This document shows, one piece after another, positions 1 to 5,976 of a stretch of DNA of 10,625 nt. Source of the DNA: Chloroflexota bacterium (GTDB lineage: Bacteria; Chloroflexota; Anaerolineae; JACRMK01); contig JACQEC010000262.1 in assembly GCA_016200765.1 (NCBI GenBank), forward strand, positions 1 to 10,625, read 5' to 3'. Each line of letters begins with the position of its first letter. Position 1 is the first letter of the stretch. Below the pieces are notes generated by a model that worked only from the letters and a program-made list of their open reading frames with translations, was not told the DNA's origin and made no database searches. The position numbers and the translations under genes were made by a program.

Positions 1-476
1 TGCATCTCGATAAAGCCCTCCGCCAGCCAGAAGCGGCGCATCGCCATCTCGATGGTGGTCTGCACGCGGAAGATGAGCAGGTTTTCCGGCCGGCGCAGGT
101 CGAGGAATCGCCAGTCAAGGCGCTTGTCGAGCGCGGTCTCGGTGCGCCCCGACAGGTCAATCGGCAACGGAGACTCGGCCGCGGAGGTGACGCGCAGCCC
201 TCGCAGAAGCACCTCGACGCCGCCCAGGCTGACCTTCGGGTTCTCGACCGCTGTGCCAACCACCTCGACGGTAGATTCAAGCGTCAGGCTGGAAATCTGC
301 TGGTTCAGCGGCGCGTTGGCCTCGGAGCGCGCCAGCGTGACCTGCACCATGCCGGTGGTGTCCTGCACGATCACAAACTGCACCGTCTTCTGGTCGCGAA
401 TGGTCTTGACCCAGCCCTGAATTTTGATCTCCGCGCCGAGATGCGCGCGAAGGTCGTGAACCGTGGTTCGTTGCAT
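1..476 (-). CDS. aspS: Aspartyl-tRNA synthetase, archaeal-type/possibly non-discriminating, N-terminal part (cut by window edge)
   Basis: Class II synthetase that charges tRNA-Asp (and tRNA-Asn if non-discriminating) with aspartate in the cytoplasm. Only the first 158 codons are in the window. Residues about 15-100 form an OB-fold anticodon-binding domain, with GWVKTIRD at 21-28 and QDTTGMVQVTL at 38-48. PLPIDLSGRTETALDKRLDWRFLDLRRPEN (104-132, read as two adjoining blocks PLPIDLSGRTETALDK and RLDWRFLDLRRPEN) is the AspRS hinge and entry to the catalytic domain, and FIEM at 155-158 precedes motif 1 completion. The LDLRRPE motif argues for AspRS rather than AsnRS. The short N-terminus (MQRTTVHDL) matches the compact archaeal-type enzymes more than the roughly 590-residue canonical bacterial form. 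The ATG at 474-476 follows AGAGG with a 5-nt spacer. The gene lies 97 bp after the GNAT gene, across a repeat-filled gap. Whether it discriminates between the two tRNAs cannot be judged from this fragment. Confidence 0.9.
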   Translation of the reverse strand, partial: MQRTTVHDLRAHLGAEIKIQGWVKTIRDQKTVQFVIVQDTTGMVQVTLARSEANAPLNQQISSLTLESTVEVVGTAVENPKVSLGGVEVLLRGLRVTSAAESPLPIDLSGRTETALDKRLDWRFLDLRRPENLLIFRVQTTIEMAMRRFWLAEGFIEM

Positions 477-501
477 GGATTCCTCTATCAACTTCTGGGA
501 T

Positions 502-531
502 GGAGTAAGAAGTAGGGAGTAAGGAGTAGGG
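502..531 (+). repeat. Heptanucleotide tandem array, left arm (GGAGTAR units)
   Basis: Four consecutive 7-mers, GGAGTAA GAAGTAG GGAGTAA GGAGTAG, followed by GG. Bases 511-528 pair with 575-592 at 17 of 18 positions, so this array and the one at 571-595 form the two arms of an inverted repeat. In this orientation the array has TAA or TAG in all three forward frames. It resembles the heptameric short tandem repeats known from cyanobacteria and similar genomes. Confidence 0.8.
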
Positions 532-541
532 CTGTTTCTCG

Positions 542-560
542 CCTTGAGCTTGTCGAAGGG
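542..560 (+). repeat. Dispersed intergenic repeat of the CTTCGACAAGCTCA type
   Basis: CCTTGAGCTTGTCGAAGGG is an imperfect palindrome. It matches from memory a motif scattered between genes in many GC-rich bacteria, which translates as PFDKL when read through. It sits in the loop between the two heptanucleotide arms. Identification rests on recall, not on a second copy in this window. Confidence 0.6.
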
Positions 561-570
561 CGGTTGCCGC

Positions 571-595
571 CCCTTACTCCTTACTTCCTACTCCC
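571..595 (-). repeat. Heptanucleotide tandem array, right arm, overlapping the 3' end of the GNAT gene
   Basis: On the minus strand this reads GGGAGTA GGAAGTA AGGAGTA AGGGG with a 7-base period. It supplies the last codons (GVGSKE) and the TAA stop (574-576) of the GNAT gene. It is the mirror partner of the array at 502-531. Confidence 0.8.
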
Positions 596-1170
596 GAGTT
601 GTAATCGGCGTGGATGGTGGCGAAGAGCAGGGTGTCGCGCAGATCGCCGCTCACGCCGCGCGAGTCGCGGCGCAGGGTGGCTTCGAGCGTGTAGCCCGCG
701 CGCTGTGCCACCGCCGCACTGCGCCGGTTCAGCGCGTCACAGCGAATCTCGACACGCTCGGCCTTCAGCGTCTCAAAGGCGAAGCGGGTGATGCCGTTGA
801 CCGCTTCGGTGATGTAGCCCTGCCCCTCAAAGCGTTTGCGGCACCAGAAGCCGACCTCGAACAGCGGCACGCTCCAATCAATGCGGTGCAGGCCGCTGCT
901 GCCGACCAGCGTTTCGGCGCCCTTGAGCCAGAGGCGCAGGCCCAACTCCTCGCGCCCCAGAAAGCGCGCGCGGTCGCGCCGCGAGTATTCTTCGGATTCG
1001 TCGGGCGTTGGCGCCTGCTGGGCCCAGGCCATCCATGGGCGCAGGCTGTCGAGGCTCTCGCACACAGCCGCGCTCAACTCGGCGCCGTCGCCGAAGCGCG
1101 GCGCGCGGATGACGAGCCGCTCGGTTTCAAACGCTTCGGGGATGTCGAGCAGAATCGGGTTAAGGGTCAT
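574..1170 (-). CDS. GNAT family N-acetyltransferase, RimJ/RimL type
   Basis: Probable acetyl-CoA-dependent N-acetyltransferase of 198 aa, the usual length for the RimJ/RimL group. These enzymes acetylate the alpha-amino group of ribosomal proteins or small amines; the substrate cannot be read from the sequence. The family opening ETERLVIRAPRFGDGAEL is at 15-32, the fold core LVGSSGLHRID at 88-98, and the acetyl-CoA pyrophosphate loop RFEGQGY at 113-119 (R/QxxGxG/A). N148-R-R-S and RAGYTLEATLR (157-167) are typical of the C-terminal half. The ATG at 1168-1170 lies 22 bp after the ureohydrolase stop. GAGGGGAG sits upstream but about 10-12 nt from the start, so initiation may be weak or coupled. 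The final SGVGSKE is encoded by the heptanucleotide array rather than by a conserved family C-terminus. Confidence 0.88.
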   Translation of the reverse strand: MTLNPILLDIPEAFETERLVIRAPRFGDGAELSAAVCESLDSLRPWMAWAQQAPTPDESEEYSRRDRARFLGREELGLRLWLKGAETLVGSSGLHRIDWSVPLFEVGFWCRKRFEGQGYITEAVNGITRFAFETLKAERVEIRCDALNRRSAAVAQRAGYTLEATLRRDSRGVSGDLRDTLLFATIHADYNSGVGSKE

Positions 1171-1180
1171 GTCTAAAGTA

Positions 1181-1222
1181 TTCTCCCCTCGCCTATCCTG
1201 AGGAGAGGGGCCGGGGGTGAGG
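1181..1222 (-). repeat. 42-bp dispersed repeat, copy A (ureohydrolase 3' end / GNAT leader)
   Basis: On the minus strand it starts CCTCACCCCCGGCCCC and ends GGCGAGGGGAGAA. It matches copy B (3208-3249, opposite orientation) at 39 of 42 positions. CCCCTC and GAGGGG can pair as a stem. It encodes the ureohydrolase tail (P)HPRPLSSG and its TAG stop, and its far end provides the only Shine-Dalgarno-like purine tract ahead of the GNAT gene. Repeats giving SPRPSLGEGPGVR or PHPRPLS on translation are common in several bacterial phyla (recall). Confidence 0.8.
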
Positions 1223-2164
1223 TTTTCTGCGCCACGCCAGCAAGGCGATCATCTCCCACGCCATGTTCGCGCCGAGCAGTGCCGTGATCTGGCCGGGGCC
1301 GTCGTAGGCCGGCAGAACCTCGACCACGTCAAAGGCGACGAAGTTGATCCCCGTCAGGCCGCGCAATAGTTGCTGTCCGTCCGCGCCGCTGAACCCGCCG
1401 ACTTCCGGCGTGCCGGTGCCGGGCGCGTAAGCCGGATCGAAGAAGTCAATGTCAAACGAAAGAAAGGCCGCCCCGCCGCCGACCTTACGCCGGATGTGCT
1501 CGACCACCTGCGCCGTGCCCAGCGCGCGCGCGTCGTCGGCGAGGATCACCTCGAAGCCGAAGTCGCGCGCCTGCTGGATGTCGTGCGGTTCGTAGAGCGG
1601 GCCGCGCATCCCGACCTGTATCACGCGCGAGCCGTCCAGCAAGCCCTCTTCCATCGCGCGGCGGATGGGCGTGCCGTGCGTGTACTTGTGGCCGAAATAT
1701 TGATCCCAGACGTCGCCGTGCGCGTCGAACTGCGCCAGTCCAAGCGGCCCGTGCTTGCGCGCCGCCGCGCGCAGCTCGGCCAGCACAATGGAGTGGTCGC
1801 CGCCCAGCGCCACCGGCGTCACGCCGGCCTCGTGCAGGGGTTGGAGAAACGCCTCGATCTTCTCGTAGGAGTGCTCGATAAAGCCGGGCACGACCGCGGC
1901 GTCGCCGTAATCCACGCCGGATAAGTGGTCGAACAGGTTGACATCGTGCGCGAAGTGGTAGGGGCGCAGCATCGCCGACATCGAGCGGATAGCCTCCGGG
2001 CCGAAGCGCGTGCCGACGCGCCACGTCGCGCCGGTGTCGAACGGCAGGCCGACGACGGCAAAGTCCACATCCGCAGTGGTCTGCGCGAAGGGCAGGCGCA
2101 TGAAGGTGCGCACGCCGGTAAAGCGCGGCGACTCAAGCGAATTAGCAGGAACGTATCGCGGCAT
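1193..2164 (-). CDS. Ureohydrolase (arginase/agmatinase superfamily; agmatinase or guanidino-acid hydrolase, SpeB-like)
   Basis: Cytoplasmic binuclear-metal hydrolase that releases urea from a guanidino compound. Metal ligands are visible in order: H124 in GGDHS, D147/H149/D151 in DAHGD, and D238/D240 in SFDIDFFDPAYAPGTGTPE. The HGTPIRRA block (163-170) and VGMRGPLYEP (184-193) are also family features. The VGMRG context is found in guanidinobutyrase/guanidinopropionase-like members as well as agmatinases, so the substrate (agmatine, guanidino acid or guanidine) is open. Length is 323 aa against about 300-320 for the family; the last HPRPLSSG comes from a dispersed repeat. The ATG at 2162-2164 is 2 bp past the cyclase stop, with GGGAGA 9 nt upstream inside the cyclase gene, so translation is probably coupled to the signalling genes. 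Confidence 0.92.
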   Translation of the reverse strand: MPRYVPANSLESPRFTGVRTFMRLPFAQTTADVDFAVVGLPFDTGATWRVGTRFGPEAIRSMSAMLRPYHFAHDVNLFDHLSGVDYGDAAVVPGFIEHSYEKIEAFLQPLHEAGVTPVALGGDHSIVLAELRAAARKHGPLGLAQFDAHGDVWDQYFGHKYTHGTPIRRAMEEGLLDGSRVIQVGMRGPLYEPHDIQQARDFGFEVILADDARALGTAQVVEHIRRKVGGGAAFLSFDIDFFDPAYAPGTGTPEVGGFSGADGQQLLRGLTGINFVAFDVVEVLPAYDGPGQITALLGANMAWEMIALLAWRRKPHPRPLSSG

Positions 2165-2166
2165 CG

Positions 2167-3747
2167 TTATTTATCTCCCATAAGTTGCCCGACGGGCACG
2201 GAATAGACTTTGACACTCTGCGCCTTGCCGCGCAGCTGCACGGTTTCTTGCTCCTCGACGCGGATACGCTCGCTCAACCCGCGGCGACAGTTCTCGTCTA
2301 TCAAAATCGGCTGGCCGATGACTTTGGTATGCGTCTCCAGCCGCGCGGCGACGATGACCGTATCGCCGACACAGGAATAGGTCGCGCGCGATTCGGTGCC
2401 GATATAGCCGGCAATCACCTCTCCCGACGCGATGCCGATGCCGACACGAATCTGCGCCTTGCGCTCGGCGGCCTGCGCGCGGTTGAACTGCTCAATGCGC
2501 TCCATCATCTTCAGCGCGGCGCGCACCGCCCGCTCGGGGTGGTCGGCGCGCGGCAGGGGCGCGCCAAAGATCGCCATCAGGCCGTCGCCGACGATCTGGT
2601 TGACGACGCCGCCCTCGCTATTGACGGCTTCAAACATGTGGCCGAAGTAACCGTTTAACAGCGCAATCGTCTCCGCAGGGGGCTGTGATTCGCTGATGCC
2701 GGTGAACGACCGGATATCACAGAAGAGGGTGGTGGCCTCCACCTGCTTGCCGCCCAGCGAGAAGCCGTAGGCGAGCAGTTCTTCGGCCACTTCCTCCGTC
2801 GCAAACTTTCCAAACAACTCGCGCTGCCAGTCGCGCAGGCGCTTCTTTTCCAGCGACGCGCCGATGCGCGCCTTCAACAGGATCGGGTTGAAGGGTTTGG
2901 GCAGATAGTCCTCGGCGCCCATCTCGATACACTTGACCACGCTGTCAATTTCGTCCAGCGCCGACAGGACGATCACCGGCAGGTCGCGCAGGACGGCATC
3001 GGTTTTAAGATGCTCAAGCACCTGATAGCCGTTCATCTCCGGCATCATGATATCGAGCAACATCAGGTCGAAGCGCTGTGCGCGCGCCATCTCCAGCGCC
3101 TGCCGCCCGTTGGCCGCCACCGCGACCGCGTGCCCCTCCCGCTCCAGACGGCGCGAGAGCACGTCACGGTTGGCCTCGTTATCGTCCACGACCAGCACCC
3201 GCCCGCGCCTCACCCCCGGCCCCTCTCCCAAGGATGGGCGAGGGGAGAAACCGCGGCCCTCGCTCGCCGCCGTGGCGGGCTCGGCCACGGCGGTGATCAG
3301 CGACAGAAAGCGCAGAGCCGCCGTGTGGATGCTTTGCAGGTCGGGCACGATCTCGCTCTGCCCCTGTTGTTGCGCGCGCGCAGTGTCCAGCAGTCGCAAA
3401 CTATAGGCCGCGATAGCGTTGATGGGCGCTTGCATTTCCTGATGCAAATGCGCCAGAAAGGCTGACCGGTCCGCGCCCAGCCGGTCGTCGTCCACCTTGC
3501 CCGGCGCGAGGGCATCGTTCACAATGGCGAGGAGATGATGCGCCTCCGCGTGCAACTGCCGTAAATCGCCGGCGGCTGCCGACAGACTTTCGTGAGCATC
3601 TTCCAACAGCATCTCGCTGTAGCCGATGATCGCGTTGAGCGGTGTACGCAGTTCGTGGCGCAGGTTAGCAAAGAATGCTTTAGCGGATGGATTGCCCTCC
3701 GCCGTGTCGTCGGGCTGGCCCCCGACTGTGATCGGGGGCTGGCTCAC
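2167..3747 (-). CDS. DHp(HisKA)-DHp-like-receiver-class III nucleotide cyclase protein without a kinase ATPase domain
   Basis: Putative phosphorelay-controlled adenylate/guanylate cyclase, 526 aa, cytoplasmic. Residues 24-90 are a HisKA dimerisation domain with H31 in RHELRTPLNAIIGYSEMLL. Residues 96-155 repeat it in degenerate form (HQEMQAPINAIAAYSLRLL), where Q103 aligns with H31. No HATPase domain follows. Residues 167-182 are a repeat-derived linker. The receiver (183-300) has D188/D189, phosphoacceptor D232 and K284. The cyclase domain (310-520) has metal ligands D344 and D388 and Arg469. Q384 stands at the base-specifying Lys/Glu position and S458 at the partner position, and I465 replaces the transition-state Asn in GDTVIVAAR. 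Substrate and activity are therefore uncertain. The GTG start overlaps the receiver gene's TGA by 4 bases; GGAAGG lies 7 nt upstream. Confidence 0.9.
   Translation of the reverse strand: MSQPPITVGGQPDDTAEGNPSAKAFFANLRHELRTPLNAIIGYSEMLLEDAHESLSAAAGDLRQLHAEAHHLLAIVNDALAPGKVDDDRLGADRSAFLAHLHQEMQAPINAIAAYSLRLLDTARAQQQGQSEIVPDLQSIHTAALRFLSLITAVAEPATAASEGRGFSPRPSLGEGPGVRRGRVLVVDDNEANRDVLSRRLEREGHAVAVAANGRQALEMARAQRFDLMLLDIMMPEMNGYQVLEHLKTDAVLRDLPVIVLSALDEIDSVVKCIEMGAEDYLPKPFNPILLKARIGASLEKKRLRDWQRELFGKFATEEVAEELLAYGFSLGGKQVEATTLFCDIRSFTGISESQPPAETIALLNGYFGHMFEAVNSEGGVVNQIVGDGLMAIFGAPLPRADHPERAVRAALKMMERIEQFNRAQAAERKAQIRVGIGIASGEVIAGYIGTESRATYSCVGDTVIVAARLETHTKVIGQPILIDENCRRGLSERIRVEEQETVQLRGKAQSVKVYSVPVGQLMGDK
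3208..3249 (+). repeat. 42-bp dispersed repeat, copy B, inserted in frame in the cyclase gene
   Basis: Inverted relative to copy A (1181-1222) with 39 of 42 identities. Read on the minus strand it encodes FSPRPSLGEGPGVRRG (residues 167-182), a Gly/Pro-rich linker between the second DHp-like segment and the receiver. The frame is preserved and no conserved domain is broken. Confidence 0.85.
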
Positions 3748-4133
3748 AGCGCGGCCTTCCCGGCGTCTTTCAGGGCTAACAGCGATTCAATTTTGGCTAA
3801 CAGCCGGGGCAGCTCGATGGGCTTGGTGTCGTAGTCATCGCACCCCATCTCCAGCGCTTTCTCGCGGTCGCCCGACATCGCATGAGCGGTGAGCGCGATG
3901 ATGGGGATGGCGCGCGTGTCGGGCGCGGCTTTTAATTGCCGCGTGGCCTCCCAGCCGTCCAGCACGGGCAGACTCATGTCCATCAGGATCAGGTCGGGCA
4001 TTTCGGCGCGCGCCTTGGCTATGCCTTCCTGACCGTCAACGGCGACAGCGACCTGATAGCCTCTGCGCTCCAGCCGCCGCGACAGCATATCGCGGTTCAT
4101 CTCGTTGTCTTCGACGAGCAATAACTTAGGCAT
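3744..4133 (-). CDS. Single-domain response regulator (CheY/DivK-like)
   Basis: A 129-aa stand-alone receiver, probably a diffusible phosphate carrier between the kinases and the cyclase protein. The acidic pair E8/D9, phosphoacceptor D52 (LILMDMSLPVLDG), switch Thr82 (ALTAHAM) and K104 (TKP) are all present, so it should be phosphorylatable. No output domain follows. The opening EDNEMNRDMLSRRLERRGYQVAVA closely resembles the receiver of the downstream cyclase protein (DDNEANRDVLSRRLEREGHAVAVA; each block up to SRRLER is shared), which suggests a local duplication. The ATG at 4131-4133 has GGAG 10 nt upstream. The stop overlaps the cyclase GTG by 4 bases. A 46-bp gap containing heptanucleotide arrays separates it from the upstream kinase gene. 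Confidence 0.93.
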   Translation of the reverse strand: MPKLLLVEDNEMNRDMLSRRLERRGYQVAVAVDGQEGIAKARAEMPDLILMDMSLPVLDGWEATRQLKAAPDTRAIPIIALTAHAMSGDREKALEMGCDDYDTKPIELPRLLAKIESLLALKDAGKAAL

Positions 4134-4153
4134 CGGTCGTTTGCTCCTTTGTC

Positions 4154-4206
4154 GGGTAGGGAGTAGGGCTTGTCACTCCTTACTCCATACTCCCTACTCC
4201 CTGCTT
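4154..4206. repeat. Inverted heptanucleotide arrays between kinase 2 and the response regulator
   Basis: Plus-strand bases 4158-4168 (AGGGAGTAGGG) pair perfectly with 4192-4202, leaving a 23-nt loop. The right arm is a 7-base-period array: ACTCCTT ACTCCAT ACTCCCT ACTCCCT GCTTCCC. On the minus strand that arm supplies the C-terminal GVGSME and TAA stop (4180-4182) of the kinase gene. It is the same repeat family, orientation and reading frame as the one ending the GNAT gene at 574. It could also act as an RNA hairpin, but no T-run follows, so I do not call it a terminator. Confidence 0.8.
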
Positions 4207-5976
4207 CCCCCGCCGGTAACGCTCGGCCAGCGCCTTCAACTGCGCCCGGTCAATGGGTTTGGTCAAGTATTCGGTCGCACCCAGCGCGTAGCCCAGGTCT
4301 TTTTCATCCACCACGGTGAGCATGATGACCGGCGTGACGGCCAATTCCGCATCGGCCTTCATCGCGCTCAACACCGCCCAGCCGTCCATGCCCGGCATCA
4401 GCACGTCGAGCAGAATCAGGTCGGGGCGCAGCGCTTTGGCCCAGCGCAGCCCTTCTTCCCCGGCCGATGCGCACTCCACCTGGAAGCCTTCATGGGTCAG
4501 GAGGCGCTGAAGCAGATCGCGCATAGCCGGCTCGTCGTCAATCACCAAGACGGTGCCGGTGGCGGGAGACGACGCCGAGAGATCACGCTTCGGCAGAACG
4601 CCTTGATCTGGCTCGACCGCCGGCGGGGGCTGTAAGCGGACGCTCGCCGGCAGGCGGACCGTGAAGGTGGAGCCCTGGCCTACCTTGCTGGTGACGGCGA
4701 TCGTGCCGCCCATCATGCGGCAGAAGTGCTGGGTGATTGCTAAACCCAGCCCGGTGCCGCCGAATTTCCGGCTGGTCGAGGAGTCGGCTTGTGTGAACGC
4801 CTGAAAGATGTTATCCAAATGCTCCGGCGTGATGCCGATGCCGGTATCGCTCACGCGAAAGACCAGCCAGTCCAGCGCGTCTGCGGCGCGGCTGGCGGTC
4901 AGCGTGATCGTGCCCCGCTCGGTGAACTTGGCGGCATTGCTCAGCAGATTAAAGAGCGACTGGCGCACCTTGGTCAGGTCGGCATACATCGTGCCCAGGT
5001 CGGCCGGACATTCGACGCGCAACGTGTTGGCATTCTTGGCGATCAGCGGCTGGACGGTGCTGGCGACATCGGAAACCATCTGGGCCGCCTCGAAGGTCTC
5101 CAAATAGAGGCTCATCTTGCCGGCTTCGATCTTCGAGAGGTCTAGGATGTCGTTGATCAACCCTAAGAGGTGTTTGCCGGCCGTGTTGATCTTCTGCAGG
5201 TCGTTCAGGAAGCCCTGCTGTCCGAGGGCCTGCGCTTCCTCTTGCAGCATCTCGCTGTAGCCGATGATGGCGTTCATCGGCGTGCGCAGTTCGTGGCTCA
5301 TGTTTGCCAGAAACACCGACTTGGCGCGCGTCGCCTCCAGCGCCTGATCGCGCGCCTCGGCCAGTTCGTGCGTGCGCTCGACGACCTTGGCCTCCAGTTG
5401 CCGCTCGGACTGCTTCAGCGCGGTGTTCGCCGCCTGCATCTGCGTTATCGCCTCATTATAGCGAACCCAATAGAACCACAGGTACCAGAAAAGCAGGCAG
5501 ATGCTGAATGGCACTCCCGCGATAATCGCCCAGTTCGCCAGCGAATCGGAGAGGGGGGCGGCCCGTATGGCAATGGCCAGACCCGTCAGCACGGTGCCAG
5601 CCATGAGAGCCACCTCCCTGCGCCAGCTGATGAACGGCAGGGCGATGATGACCGGAATCGGCAAGACGAGCACGATAACCAGAAGGTTGAATCCTGTAAC
5701 GCTCGCGATAGCCGTGCCCCAGACGGCCGCCGCAATCAGATACACGGCGCCCTCGTAGCGCTTTCGTTGCACCAGCAGATAAGCCCCGAACAGCATCAGG
5801 CCGAACAGCGCGGTCAGGCTCACGGTCCAGCGCAAGTCGTTTGAGTCGGTGCCCGCAATGGCAGGCGTCAGCGCTTCGGCGCTAAACAGTAAGAGCAGAA
5901 CAACCATCACTCGTTTTATCAGTTTGTCTCGCTGGTCGTCTCGCTGGTCAAAAATTGATGGTTGTTGGGTGTTCAT
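4180..5976 (-). CDS. Membrane hybrid histidine kinase with six transmembrane segments and a C-terminal receiver
   Basis: Integral-membrane sensor kinase, 598 aa. About six hydrophobic helices lie between residues 20 and 172 (near 20-40, 50-69, 76-95, 97-117, 121-137, 147-171), with no large extracellular domain, so it may sense something in the membrane. A coiled coil (175-220) leads to HisKA with H228 (SHELRTPMNAIIGY). The ATPase domain has N343/N347 (NLLSNAAKF), DTGIG at 377-381 and GGTGLGL at 406-412. The receiver (475-588) has D480/D481, D524, T554 and K573. All catalytic residues are intact. I start at the ATG at 5974-5976: it overlaps the previous stop as ATGA and has GGGAG 9 nt upstream. 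A frame extension to 6150 would add 58 basic, non-homologous residues lying inside the upstream gene. The tail GVGSME is repeat-derived. Confidence 0.93.
   Translation of the reverse strand: MNTQQPSIFDQRDDQRDKLIKRVMVVLLLLFSAEALTPAIAGTDSNDLRWTVSLTALFGLMLFGAYLLVQRKRYEGAVYLIAAAVWGTAIASVTGFNLLVIVLVLPIPVIIALPFISWRREVALMAGTVLTGLAIAIRAAPLSDSLANWAIIAGVPFSICLLFWYLWFYWVRYNEAITQMQAANTALKQSERQLEAKVVERTHELAEARDQALEATRAKSVFLANMSHELRTPMNAIIGYSEMLQEEAQALGQQGFLNDLQKINTAGKHLLGLINDILDLSKIEAGKMSLYLETFEAAQMVSDVASTVQPLIAKNANTLRVECPADLGTMYADLTKVRQSLFNLLSNAAKFTERGTITLTASRAADALDWLVFRVSDTGIGITPEHLDNIFQAFTQADSSTSRKFGGTGLGLAITQHFCRMMGGTIAVTSKVGQGSTFTVRLPASVRLQPPPAVEPDQGVLPKRDLSASSPATGTVLVIDDEPAMRDLLQRLLTHEGFQVECASAGEEGLRWAKALRPDLILLDVLMPGMDGWAVLSAMKADAELAVTPVIMLTVVDEKDLGYALGATEYLTKPIDRAQLKALAERYRRGKQGVGSME

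Noticed and set aside
502..595. CRISPR-like repeats
   Set aside because: The units are 7 bp with no spacers; this is a tandem array, not a CRISPR.
544..1176. Plus-strand open frame of 210 codons
   Set aside because: Fully antisense to the GNAT gene, no family resemblance, and typical of mirror frames in GC-rich DNA; the minus-strand frame carries the GNAT motifs.
3860..3892. Plus-strand reading similar to the SPALSRG repeat translation, inside the response regulator gene
   Set aside because: The bases encode the conserved receiver block around EKALEMGCDD and do not match the 42-bp repeat; coincidence.
4134..4206. Intrinsic terminator between the six-helix kinase and the response regulator
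   Set aside because: A hairpin is possible but no T-run follows it on the minus strand; repeat arrays explain the symmetry.
5170..5844. Plus-strand open frame of 224 codons
   Set aside because: Antisense to the six-helix kinase and rich in His/Arg/Gln in the manner of mirror frames.
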